This document shows positions 22,777-35,500 of a DNA stretch of 64,000 bases, piece by piece. Numbering within the stretch: position 1 is the stretch's first letter; each line of letters starts with the position of its first letter. A model generated the notes under the pieces. The model did no database searches. It had not been told where the DNA came from and saw only the letters and a program-made list of their open reading frames with translations. The DNA is from Acanthochlamys bracteata (taxonomy: Eukaryota > Streptophyta > Magnoliopsida > Pandanales > Velloziaceae), in assembly GCA_019914995.1 (NCBI GenBank), contig CM034142.1:1178001-1242000 (forward strand), read 5' to 3'. The position numbers and the translations under genes are program-made.

Positions 22777-23016
22777 TACGTGTCACTGGTATGCCATCAT
22801 TTCATTCCATTTCCCAGCACCAAACTGCTAAACAGCAGCTACCAACCACAAGTTCTCGACGGAAGGATTCGCGATATACTATTTGCATATCGATCGCTTT
22901 AAAAACATATTTCGCAAGTTCTAGCAATAGGATTGGATGGGTAAATGATTATGAATGTTTACTGAAGAGCCACAATTGGAAATAGATAACCATATGGTCT
23001 GACTTTGCAAAGCAGT

Positions 23017-23160
23017 ATGTCTCGAACCGTTCTCAATTCTCTTTCTTCGCTCTCTTATCCCGAGAGTTCAACTCCTCTCTCGGTGGAGTTATCTTCTGCT
23101 GCTGCTTCTTCCCCCGCACCACCTGCTCGACGTTTTTCCTCACCGAAAAGTGACTACTAG
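23017..23160 (+). promoter_or_regulatory. Upstream ORF in the LETM1-like leader (47 codons)
   Basis: A serine/proline-rich frame starting MSRTVLNSLSSLSYPESS ends 88 nt before the main ATG. It lies in CT-rich leader-like DNA, so it is probably a uORF. It does not join the main frame without an extra intron. Its composition resembles an organelle presequence, but this may be chance. Confidence 0.4.
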
Positions 23161-23248
23161 CAAGAGAAGCAATTAATCGTTTTTCAACAACTTCATTCGT
23201 CTGTGTTCAGCGAGCAGAATTATTACAGTTTTCTAACGGTTTACACTC

Positions 23249-26200
23249 ATGGAGGCAGTCAGCCGGATTTCATCGCCGCTCACAAGGTCTTCCATTGTTT
23301 TTCTTTTATCTTTTTTTGGTTTTTGTGATAGAGCCTATTTTAGAATAGTTTTGTTTGTTGAGAGTTTGCTTAATGTGAATAAGTATTTTCTTTTCTATTG
23401 CATAATTTCTCGGAATAATTTATCATAATTTCTCGGAATAATTTGCCTGTATAAACGTAATATAGCTCGCAACAACTAATTTCACCTGCAATCCGGACTT
23501 ATGTCTTAGCAAATATGTCGAAAACTGTTGTTACGTAAACTAGTTAAATTGGGTAATGCCAATATAAGCTACAGTTATCTTTTAAGCACTTGCTCTTATA
23601 AATGGTTATGAACACTGATAGAAGTATTACACATAATTTAGTTATTTGACGCTTTTGATAGAAATAGAAAATGGAGTGTGTGAAATTGAGAAGTCATGCG
23701 TGAAGATGATAACTAGTCTTTTCGCATTCACAATATGATGATCTCTTGAATTCATTTCTGATTTGGCTTTTGACTTATATGTAACATATTCTGTCAACTC
23801 TTGCATGTGTTTTGCATTAGAGTTCTAACTCTATATCTATGCTGCAGAATTTCCAGGGCATATAATCTCAGTAAAGCAGGTACTGGTGATTTCTCCTGCA
23901 AGGATATGTTTGATTTTAGTCAAGATCATGGGTGCTGTTTTTTCTCCAAAAAAAGTAATTTCTTGAGGCATTCATTATCAGAGTACAGTAAGCAGAACCT
24001 TAGTTGCAGGTGGCTTGAGTTCAAGAAGCATTATCGGCCATCTTATTACAAAACTAGAAAGCTTACACGTTTAACTACTTTGGCTTCTATGGATGAAAGT
24101 GTAACAGTTAATGGAAGTCCACAAGCAAGCTCTAGCAATGAAATTGAAGATATCAGGGTGAAACTTGACCAATCTCTGAAAGGAGAAGATGTTAGTCTAA
24201 GGCTTGTTCAGTCAATACATGATGCAGCTAGGTCTATCGAATTAGCCATTCTGGAACACAGCTCATCATCCAAAGTACCTTGGTTCTCAAAGGCATGGCT
24301 TGGATTTGACAAGAATGCATGGGTGAAGACACTATCTTATCAGGTTGGGCCTTCAACAACTTGTGCATCTATGTTTGAGCATGTGCTGCTAAAAAGGTTA
24401 CAGCAGTAGAAACTTAATGTTGGATCATGACTTACACAAACAACTTACACACTTTTCCTATAAGTAGTTGTATGGTGTTGTGGTCCTTGCCTGGTATTAC
24501 ATTTCATTGAATGATGTATTTTTGTTCATTGGACTGTTGAACTTTGCGATTCTGTTTCTAGCGTTGCTGCTCTTCAGTAATTTTTCTGCATTCTTTGTTC
24601 AGGCTAAATTTTAGTGGATGATATAATGGTGTCTTTCATTATCCGTTTTGCAAACATACTGTGCAACAGGACCTATTACTAAGTAAGGGTTTCTCCCAGC
24701 TATATCATCTAACCCTCGATTTATGTAAATGTTACAAATAGCCTAAAGGATTTCTAGTCAAGGTCTCGGATTTGGATCCTCAATCTTTAAGCCTTATCCA
24801 TACTGGCCCAAAGTGGGGCAGATCTCTGTGTCTAGTCTAGGACAGGAAAGAGCGAGATATAAGTGTGTTTCACTTATTTGTATTCATTTGCATTTTAGAT
24901 GCCATAGCTTTCCTCAAAACCTATACAATTGTGGGATATCCAGGATGCTTGGTTTGTTTACTGTCTAGTGTAGTTAGCCTTGTTTCCTCAGAAGAGTGAC
25001 AATTTTTCAGCTCCATGTAACTGGAATAAGAAACTTGGATTTCCTTACTGCTACTGAATTTATTGTCAGGCTGCTGTGTATTCTTTATTGCAAGCAGCAA
25101 TTGAGATCTCATCATGGGGAGATGGTCGTGATCGAGACATCAATATTTTTGTGCAAAGGAGGTAACTGGTTCTTTCATTTTTACACACAAAATTTGTAAG
25201 TAAAATGTCCTTTAGACTTGGCAGGTTATGGCTGTTAAAGAATATGTTTCATGTCTCTTATAGTGGAAAAAAGTCTGTATTCTTTTCTTATGGGTTGCTT
25301 GCATCTAGCAAAGTAATCTGTAGCCATGTCTGGATCATCAGCCTTTATTGAATTGAGATAAAAGATTAGGCTTGTCTTTGCCATGAATTTGTTTGGTTCA
25401 ACTTTGTGCTGGTAGGTTGAGAATCAATGTTCCTTTGCAGTTTATCACGGTTATGCGGTCCACTGGAGAGTGTTGTTCGAGATGAGTTGTCTTCCAAGCA
25501 AGCTGATGCTTATGATTGGTTTTGGTCACAACAATATCCAATTGTTGTAGCAAGTTTTGTAAATGTCTTCGAAAACGAAGCAAAGTTTAACGACGCTGCT
25601 ACGATGTATGTAGTATATTTCTGCTTTCTCTGAATAATTTGTGTAGATCAGACTTAAACTTTCTGATCTTGGAGCTCTATTTGTCTCTACTTCAGATGCT
25701 TGAATGGGCAGACATCAGGCTCCGGCATTGCAAGTGACCTCTCATTACTCATGCTTTCTCTGAGTTGCCTTGCAGCAATTACAAAACTTGGACCAACAAA
25801 AGTTTCATGTACACAATTCTTCTCCTTAATCCCTGAAGTTACAGGTAGATTAATGGACATGCTTGTTGATTTTGTCCCAATAAAGAAAGCCTACAGTTCC
25901 ATGAAAGATATACGTCTTCAGAGAGAATTTCTCTTCCATTTCGGCCCTCGTGCTGCTGCTTCTATAGCTAAAAGTGACCAGAGAGCTGAGGAGGTAGCAT
26001 TTTGGGTTGAACTTGTTCAAAAGCAGCTGCAGCGGGCTATTGCCAGGGAAAGAATATGGTCAAGACTTACAACATGTGAGAGCATCGAGGTCAGGAAGAA
26101 CTTTGTTTAAACATTCCTTTCCAATAGCATATTTGCATTTTGCACATATTAGGCTGTATGCAAATATCTGCTTTAGTAGGTTGTTGGTTATATGAGAGGT

Positions 26201-29200
26201 CCTTGTCATTCCAGTTCCTGATTTGAAGTAGAAGTATTTAGTTTGATTGAAACAACTAAACTGGAAAGCCTAAATTGTAGATGTGTATAATTTGTTGGTT
26301 AAGTCAAAATAATCAACTAACCTGTTAATGCATATCCATGTAACTCCGCAGCTGGTTTTTCATAATCTAAACTTAGACTGTTTTTCAGTTTCTTGCCTAT
26401 ACAGAGTTACTTTATCTCATGAATATGTATTTAAACTCTTAATAATGTATTCGTAAGTAGGAGAAGATGAATTTTAAAATGTTAACATTCGCCAAATAAG
26501 TGCCTGTCAAATTTGTTACATAGTATAGAGCACTTTATGCGGGATGCGCGGCTCCTTTACATTTGATGTTAGTAACTGCATCCTTGTTGTATATGGCAAT
26601 AATTCTTGCTAAGCAATCCTTGCGCAGCATCAGCATAAAAACTTTCAGTACAGATTAAGTACAAGGGGTGTTGTTGGAATGTATGATTCAATTATCATAG
26701 TTATACATCCTCACTTGCAAAATTTCCTGCTTATAACTTGAGCTGGGTAATCTTACATCGGTTGTTTCTCTTGTTATTTCTACAATATGATGCGTGGCAG
26801 GTAATAGAAAAGGATTTGGCTATATTTGGGTTTTTTATTGCCTTGGGAAAGAGTACACAGTCGTTTTTATCTTCAAAAGGTTTTTCAGTCACTGACCATC
26901 CAATCGAGGGTATCATAAGGTAGATTTAGATTTTCGACCTTTCATGTTGCATAAGCAACTTTTCTTGTGCTAATCGTTTCTCTACAAACTTTGTAATCAG
27001 GTATTTGATAGGCGGAAGTGTATTATATTATCCACAACTCTCATCTATTAGTTCGTATCAGTTATATCTGGAGGTCAGTTTGCAAATGAGATTGTAACTT
27101 AGTATTATTGTTATTATTATTATTGTTGTTGTTGTTAAGAATGCCATTGCAGTTAATTCTCTTTGACGCTTCACTTATTCGGCAGGTGGTTTGTGAAGAG
27201 TTGGAGTGGCTTCCTTTCTATCAAATCAAATCTGGAAGTCTGAAGCAAAATTATGACAATAGGGATGCTACAGCGGGCACTTCTAATGAAGCAGCAATTT
27301 CTGATGTAGTGGATGTGTGCTCCTTCTGGATGACGAGCTTTATCAAGTATAGCACGTGGCTTGCGTACCCGTCAAACATCAAAGCTGCCAGATTTCTTTC
27401 TAGAGGGTATTTTGACTCTTTCCTTTGATCTTCTTCAATCATTTCAGTTTTTCCCAGCACATATACCTTTGTATCTTTTATGATGATAAATGGTAATCCA
27501 TTTCGTATGTTCCAGGCATGAGAAATTGGTTCTATGCAAGAAAAGCCTAGGTATCAAGAAGTAAGTTGGATATCTTTGGATTACAGTGAACATTAATTTA
27601 CATTTCGTTATGCTGCTGAATCATAAATCAATGGACACATTTGAATGTGGAACAGGGATTCATCGGACATTTGGGATCAACAAAGTCAAAAGAGACATGC
27701 TCTTGATTCCACAATTTCAAACCTGGATTCATTTGATAAGGTATCTGACAATCTGTCAGTATTAAGGAAAATGTTTTTCCATACATCTTCCATTATTTGA
27801 AAAGAGTTCGTCAGAATTTTAAGTCAATTTGAGTGACAGACGAGCTGTTCTGGTTGCTCGTAAGTTCCATGTATGTTTATTGCAAATTCATCACAAATTA
27901 ATTGCTACTTAGGTAGCCTTTGTTAGGTAGTTTTTTATTATTTTAAAAATTTTTTTTAACTCCCTTTTGTAAGTTAGGGAATACTCCTTGAAAGATAGAA
28001 TGTTGGTATTGTCTTTTTAAATAAGGAAACTGTAATAGATTTTAAATACTCATCTTGGATCATACATTCCAGCCACATAAACTGGGTTTAGTTAGTCCTT
28101 TCTTGATGAGTTTAACGTCCACTATATTCTGTTTTTCTCTTGTTTCAAAAGAATCTATGCTGAAGTTTTGCAGTTATGCTAATTTCTTAAATGTAGCTGT
28201 TTTGAGAGCTGATTTGTTGAATTCATGAGAAACTTTTACTCCTTGCATTCTCTATGATCTCCTTCAATTCTCGTCTATTATCTTCTGCTGTAATTCCCCA
28301 AGGTTTGTGTCAATCTACCCCATCGATGGTGCCCCCTATGGTGACCACCATCCACTTGCAACACTCTCACATTCACCACTCCACCATCCATTCTCCTTTC
28401 GTGCTAATGTTTATTAAACAAAAATATATACTTGAATATCATAAAGTGCAACGTCTACAATTATTTCACGAGAAAGGACAATGCAGAATGGGCATTCAAT
28501 TTTGTCTAGCAGTATGCATAATTTGAAGGCGTCAAACGACCTCGGTTGAACCACACGTTTAACAACAATCTACTTGAGTTTCCTTTTGAAGCTACATTCT
28601 GGAAAGATATCAACTACCTCATATTGAGGTTGATGGGAAAGCTGTCAGACAAAACAGGGTAATGAGACTATGTTAAGATTAAATGGCTAAGCAATTCAGA
28701 GAATTTTCTTGATGGCAGTTGTTGACTCCGAGGAGATCATGTAGATCTGGCTGGTCATTCTATTTAAGCCAGCTAGATGGAGATATGCAATATATGAAGT
28801 TTGTCAAATATATGTTTTCCCTAGGCTTTCACTTAACATCTCCTTGAAACATGTGCTTTTTAATGATAACTGCAATTTAACATGGCTTTCTCACTTAATG
28901 CTTGCAGCTCATTGTTTTGAAATTCGAAAACCATTTTTGTTACCCGGTTGTTGCAGGCTCTTGAGAGCGTTGAACAAGCTGTAAAGAGATTAGAAGATTT
29001 ACTGCAAGAGCTACATCTTTCCAATTCAAACACTGGGAAAGAACAGTTGAAGGCTGCCTGCTCTGACCTAGAGAGGATACGGAAGCTCAAAAAGGAGGCT
29101 GAATTTCTTGAGGCATCATTTAGAGCAAAGGCTGAGTCATTGGAAGAGGTATTACTTTTGAGGCTTTTAAGAACCTAACACTACATGTAGGAAATTGTTT

Positions 29201-32200
29201 ATTCCTTTTATGCTTCTTTAGACAATAAGTTCATTTGGAAAGTGTTCTTAACAAATTTAGCCTCCTTCAACTTATTGTTGAACATCAATTGAATGTTGAA
29301 GTTATTTTGTACATAAATGGTGACTCCATCATGTACACTCTGCAAGGCTTCAGCATTTCTTTCTGTGCTTCCAGTCTTGAATTGGATTTCTCGTTTCAAG
29401 ATCAATAGAAAAACAAAGAAAAGAAAAAAGAGTTAATAACAAATGTTTAATTGTTACTGAAGAGGAACCAACTTCTTTTGGCATCCAGAGCAGTCATCAA
29501 GTCATCCTTGATACCACGCAATTTTTATTCAAAAATAGAGATTACTAGAAAAATCAAGCTTTCCTTTTATAACAGTCAATTTGAGGTCTTCTATATAACC
29601 CCTTTAGATGGTTCCCTAAATTTATGGTGCATCAGTTACAGTAGGTACCATAAAAGGATTAGATTATTATTTGCAACTGAATGGTATTGTTGGTGAAGGC
29701 TTGGCGGGGAAGCTTTAAAAAAATGTGAATGCACTGACTAAAAGTTTAGACCAGGTTAGGAACTCTCCGAGTGTGCTATTTGTCATTTGGATTTTCAATC
29801 TTGCTCACAGATACAGGCTGCTCAAAATTTAGGATGATAGTATACACTGATTACAAAATGTATGAGATAAAGAAAATTTGCATCAATAGGGACTTTAGTG
29901 CTATTGTCGATTGCAAGTATTGGTTTTGTGACTAAGCTACCTCGTAATTGTTGATCCTTCTCTTTTGGTAAAAACTTTGGTTCTCCTTTGAAATTGGAAA
30001 ACTTGTTTTCTCATATTGGAAAATGAAAAGGGAAAATGCAAGATAGCAATGCAGAAGTTCAATAAATACCAATTAAGCGAACTACATTGCTCCCTGATTC
30101 TGTTGAGCAATGCATTTACTCAGTTAGTTTGCAAACAAGTTTTTACTTCAAGTTAGGTATAAGACTGATTATCAATCCTTTTTATGTATCCTTTCTTTTC
30201 ATTGGTTTCATGTATTATGCCTTTTATTGTTATGAGTGCAGCTGTTCTGGTTTAGACTTTTGTTAATCAACTCTGTCTGTTATAGGAGGAATCCAACATC
30301 CTATCTTCTCCAACTAGTGAAAGTGAGCAGAATGCTAAAGAAAGGTCTGTTTCCTCCCATGGTCCTTTTAGCTATCTTAATCTCTTCTTGCAAAGGGTAT
30401 GAAAGCTAAAGGAATTAGCTATTGTTAGATCCAAGTTGAGCCTGGCTAAATGTTTAGTACATTAAACAAATATTAAGAAGCGAATATAATTGAGCCAGGT
30501 AGCTGAGGCTCTAGACAGAGTGTGACTTTTGACTGCTGAAGCTTGCCTGACAATTAAATATTTGTTAATTTGTAGCTTGGCTCAGCTCTTAAATCTTCAT
30601 TCTTGATAGTAAGCACATTATTAGAATCCTGGTTTTCTCAAAAGACAAAAGTAGCAGATATTTTTGGAGAGCATATTGTCTCTTCTAATTATTACAAATC
30701 GAATCTTTATAAATTCTTTAAAAGTAATTTTAAATAATCAAAATAATAATTAAAAACACGTTATAAAATCCTGACATAATGCAGCGGTAGTAGCAATGTC
30801 GATGATTTTGCCGGAGAAGGCAATCCTGATGGCAGGAGGGTTACTAGTGCCGCAGAGGAAGATGGAAAATATTTATGAATTAATTACAAAGAGTTTTTTC
30901 TTAATTCCTTGCTAGCATTAACTAATGCCACATTAACAGAGTGGTATATGTGAAAGTTGAGTGAAACTTGAGTGATACTTTACGTATTTGACAAAATATG
31001 TAGCTCTTGCTATCTCCACAGATCTGGAGGATTTTGGAGTTTCTTGGTAAGAAATTCAACCAGAAGGGCGGAGACCCAATCTGAACAATTGGAGAACAAG
31101 GTTTCACAGTGTTCCTTTCTTGCTACTTCATTTAAAATATGAGCTCTCTATTGTATTATGTATGATAACTTGCGCCACATAATTTCAGATCGATTATATG
31201 TTCAGGTGCTGTAATGACAATAGGCTTCACATTTTGTTTGTAACTATTTTTTCCTTATGAATGCTATAACTATATATTTATGCAGACTACTGTTATGATT
31301 CAACAATTGTCTTGATTCTGGAAGTGCAGATAATCTGCTGATACACTCTTTTGCATAAGCCATCTTCTGTCAAACTGAACTTTCTCTTTTATTATGATAC
31401 TTGTGTTTATGTATTTGTGGAGTTTATTTATTATTTTGGTTCTTATTAATCCACATATGTCTATTATGTTTACAGAAATGGAGTTGTACTTACATAATTC
31501 TAAATTCCAATGGCAATTAAGGGTTTCTTACAAGCAAAGAAATATGGAGAAATTATCTATACATTATTGTTTCCTTCAAAGAATGCCAATTTATAATTCC
31601 TAGGAATCTGTAACTGCGTCAAGATGGTGTTGATGCCAGAAATTCAACCTTTCGTTGATGGCTTTATACCACCATGCTTACTTGTATGTGAATACATCAT
31701 CTCAAAAAACCAAAAAAAATTCTGTGCAAATTGATATTCTCTTATTTCTAAGAATACTGAATGTTGTTCTTAAATAACGTTTCATAGCACTTTTGAATGG
31801 GAAGCTGATCTTCTAGTTGAGGATCTCTATTCTTTTTGGTCTTGCGGAAATGTTAGGTAGAAAGTACCAGTTCATGTAATATAAGAATATGAAAACCTTC
31901 AGGAGCATATAAGTAGGGGTAATTGTTGTTTAAGTGTTTTACATCTTCCTGATTATTCATTCCATTTATATCAGTAGTTCTCTTGCAGGTGTTTGCTACA
32001 GAAACAGAGAAGGGTGACTCAGAATCCGATGATATTTACCGTTTTGAACTTTTGAGGCGTGAGCTGATAGAACTTGAAAAGAGAGTCCAAAGAAGTACTG
32101 AAGAGGTACGAACAACAGAGGTAATTCATCCGAAGAGTGCTTATCTACGTCTCTTTTTTTTATATGTCAGCTGATGCCGAAATAATTGAGGAGACGGAGG

Positions 32201-32534
32201 GAGTACTCATGGTTGTCTACTATAGTGAAGTAGAGATGGCTGTTGGGAGTTTAACTCTCATCTCTCTTTTTCCCTTCAGCATTAGTTGGGATTATTCTGA
32301 ATAGATTTTGCCTTCCAGATTTAGCACAACTTTTTAGAAAGTTGCTCATTCATGAATTGCAGCAATTTCATATCTGTTTTGTGATCTTTTTTTTTTTGTG
32401 TGTGATTTTTTCTATGCTCTTGAATCCTTTTATGGATTAGTGGAAGGGCATAAATGCACTAAGAGTTATCTCTTAAAGTCATTTACGGGGGAGCTTTATA
32501 AGTTGGAGGAAGTATTAGTCACTAAATCTTAAAC

Positions 32535-32597
<63 letters not shown>

Positions 32598-35500
32598 GAT
32601 AAGGGCACATCGTTCTTTACCCGCAATTCAGTCTGATTCCACCGGTACAAAGCTTCAAATTATATATATATATATAGAAGATGGATAGGGGCACTCTCTT
32701 CTTATGGGCATTTTTGGGAACTTTGTCTCCAGTTTATGGCTGAGGTGACCTCCAAATTCAATATTCACCGTTGGATATGAAGAACTATGAGTTAGAAATC
32801 TATCCATAAAATTTCAGCTCAATCGAATCACGAATTCACCTCCATCCGATCACTTGATCAAGATGATAGAAATGATACAATATATATATATTTTTAAGTT
32901 TTCTTACTTTATATCATCATGATCAAGTGATCGGATGGAGGTGAATTCGTGATTCGATTGAGCTGAAATTTTATGGATAGATTTCTAACTCATAGTTCTT
33001 CATATCCAACGGTGAATAATGAATTTGGAGGTCACCCTAGCCATAAACCGGAGAGAGAGTGCCCATAAAAAAGAAGTGCCCCTATTCCTCCATATATATG
33101 GGATAGGATATAGGCACATGTAGGCCTTAAAGGCACATGTGTACACATGCCGGCCAAAAGTGGCCGGCGAGCTCTCCAAATCCAATCTCCACCGTTGGAT
33201 ATGAAGAACCATGAGTTGGGAACATGTTGATAAAATTTCAGCTCAATCGAAATACGAACCGACCTCCATCGGAACTCTTGATCAAAGTGACATAAAAATA
33301 AAATATATATCTTTTGTCAAATTTAAAAGTTTATGTCATTTTGATCAAGAGTTCCGACGGAGGTCGGTTCGTATTCCGATTGAGCTGAAATTTTACAACA
33401 TGTTCCCAACTCATGGTTCTTCATATCCAACGGTGGAAATTAGATTTGGAGAGCTCGCCGGCCACTTTTGGCCAGCATGTGTACACATGTGCCTTTAAGG
33501 CCTACATGTGCCTATATATATATCTATATAGGGGCACTCCCTCTCAAAAATGTGCGTAAAAAAGTTTAAATATAATATTCACCATTTGATACGAAAAATT
33601 ATGAATTATAAATATGGTGACAAAATTTTAGCTCAATTTAGGCACGAATCAATCTCCATCAAATCTCTTGAACAAAATGACATAAAAAAGAAAGAAAATT
33701 ATATTTTATTATTTATACATTTGATCAAGAGCCGAATAGAGGTTGATTCGTATTCTGATTAAGTTGAAATTTTATCAGCATATTTTTTACTAGTAGTTCG
33801 TCATATTAAACGGTAGATTGAATTTAGAACTTTAGATGGAAAATGGTACCCCTAAGGACGGGGTGCCCCCCTATCCTCATCTAATATGTATGCAATATAT
33901 ATATATATATATATATATGGATATTGCCATCTTAGGTGCACATTGGTACACATTACCAAACATAAGTGCGTAGGAAAGTTCAAAATTAAATCTCCACAGT
34001 TGAATATGAAGAATTAAAGTCGTGAATAAGCCGAAAAAATTTAGCTTAATCGTATCACAAAAGATCTCCATCTATCTTTTAATCAAGATGACAAAAAAGA
34101 GGAAAAAAAAAAAACATATGTTTGCAATTTTTGTCAACTTTTTTTTTCTGTCATCTTGATCAGAATGATGGATGGAGATCGATTTGTGATCGGATTAAAT
34201 TGAAATTTTGTCGGATTATTCATGACTCATAGCTTCATATATAATGGTTGAGATTAGATTTTGAGCTTTTAACGTATTTATGTGGGCTAATGTGTACCAA
34301 TGTGCATCTAAGATAGTAATGTGCACATATCTTGTTACCATATATATATATGAACTCCCATCCAGTTTATGGCAGAGAGATTTGCAAATTCAATTTTCAT
34401 AATTGAATATGAAGAATTATGAGTTATCACAAAATTTCAGCTCAATTTGATTATGAATCGACGACCTCTATTCGTCTACTTGGTCAAGACAAAAAGAAGG
34501 CAATATGTATAGCTTCGAGTTCTTTTTTAAAAATTTTATATTTCGGATATTTTGATCAACTGGACAAATGGAGGTCGATTCGTAATACGAGTGGGCTGAA
34601 GTTTTGTCAATTCATTTTTAACTCATAATTCTTCATATCTTTGGATTTGGAGATCTCTCTGGAGAGGAAGTGCTAAGTAGTGCTCATAAGGAGGAAGTGC
34701 CTATCACTCCCGGTGTATGTATCTATATATATATATATATATAGCTGATGCCACTGCTATTCTGGTTTTAGGAGAGAAAATGTCTGAATTTTTGGTATTT
34801 AAAGCAAGGTACTAGAAATTGAATTCCTAGATGATCCTGATCGTGTACCTGGAAAAAAACTATAATAATTATTGAAGACTAAATGATGAAGCATATTTGT
34901 TTTCATTTCTTCTGCAGGAACCAGATCTTATAGGTGATAATGATCAAGCAGCCATGAAGACAAGCATGCTGGTTAAGGCAGAGAAGAGACCTAACATATT
35001 CACCAAATCTATTAACAAGCTGAAGAATACTAGCACGGTATTCATAGTTTTATTTGTTCGAACAGTCAGTGGGTTCTTCTTTTGCATTCCCTCCATATTA
35101 TCGTTGTATTTTATGTTTGTAGTAAGGTTGGCAATGTCTATTACTATAATTTCTTATCCTGTTATTGCCTCTTAATCCCAACATATGGGCAGACATATAA
35201 CTAGTACACTTACTCATAAGGTTCTTAACTTCCGACCAAATTTTAAGAAGCACATCTAACCTATTAACAGAAGCGGCTGTTATTGGGTTAATCTAAACTC
35301 TTAGCATGTGCAAGTTCCTATTGGGTAAAAGGCATCTTAGGAACTGAACTTTAAATGTATGACCACATGAGTTAGGTCGAGTCTAGATGTGAGGACTATT
35401 AGACTAAACAGGTTTGGTTAAAAACCAGGTTTGTTTTTAATCACAAAGACAAACGTGATTCACATCTTCGGTCTATAGTAAATGAAATTGTCTCGTGGTT

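Noticed and set aside
33000-33762. Small frames inside the foldback array
   Set aside because: They arise from the mirrored arms and have no family match or consistent composition.
32683-34720. CRISPR-like or tandem gene array
   Set aside because: The repeats are long inverted arms with TA spacers in a plant intron, which fits foldback MITEs. CRISPR arrays do not occur in plant nuclear DNA.
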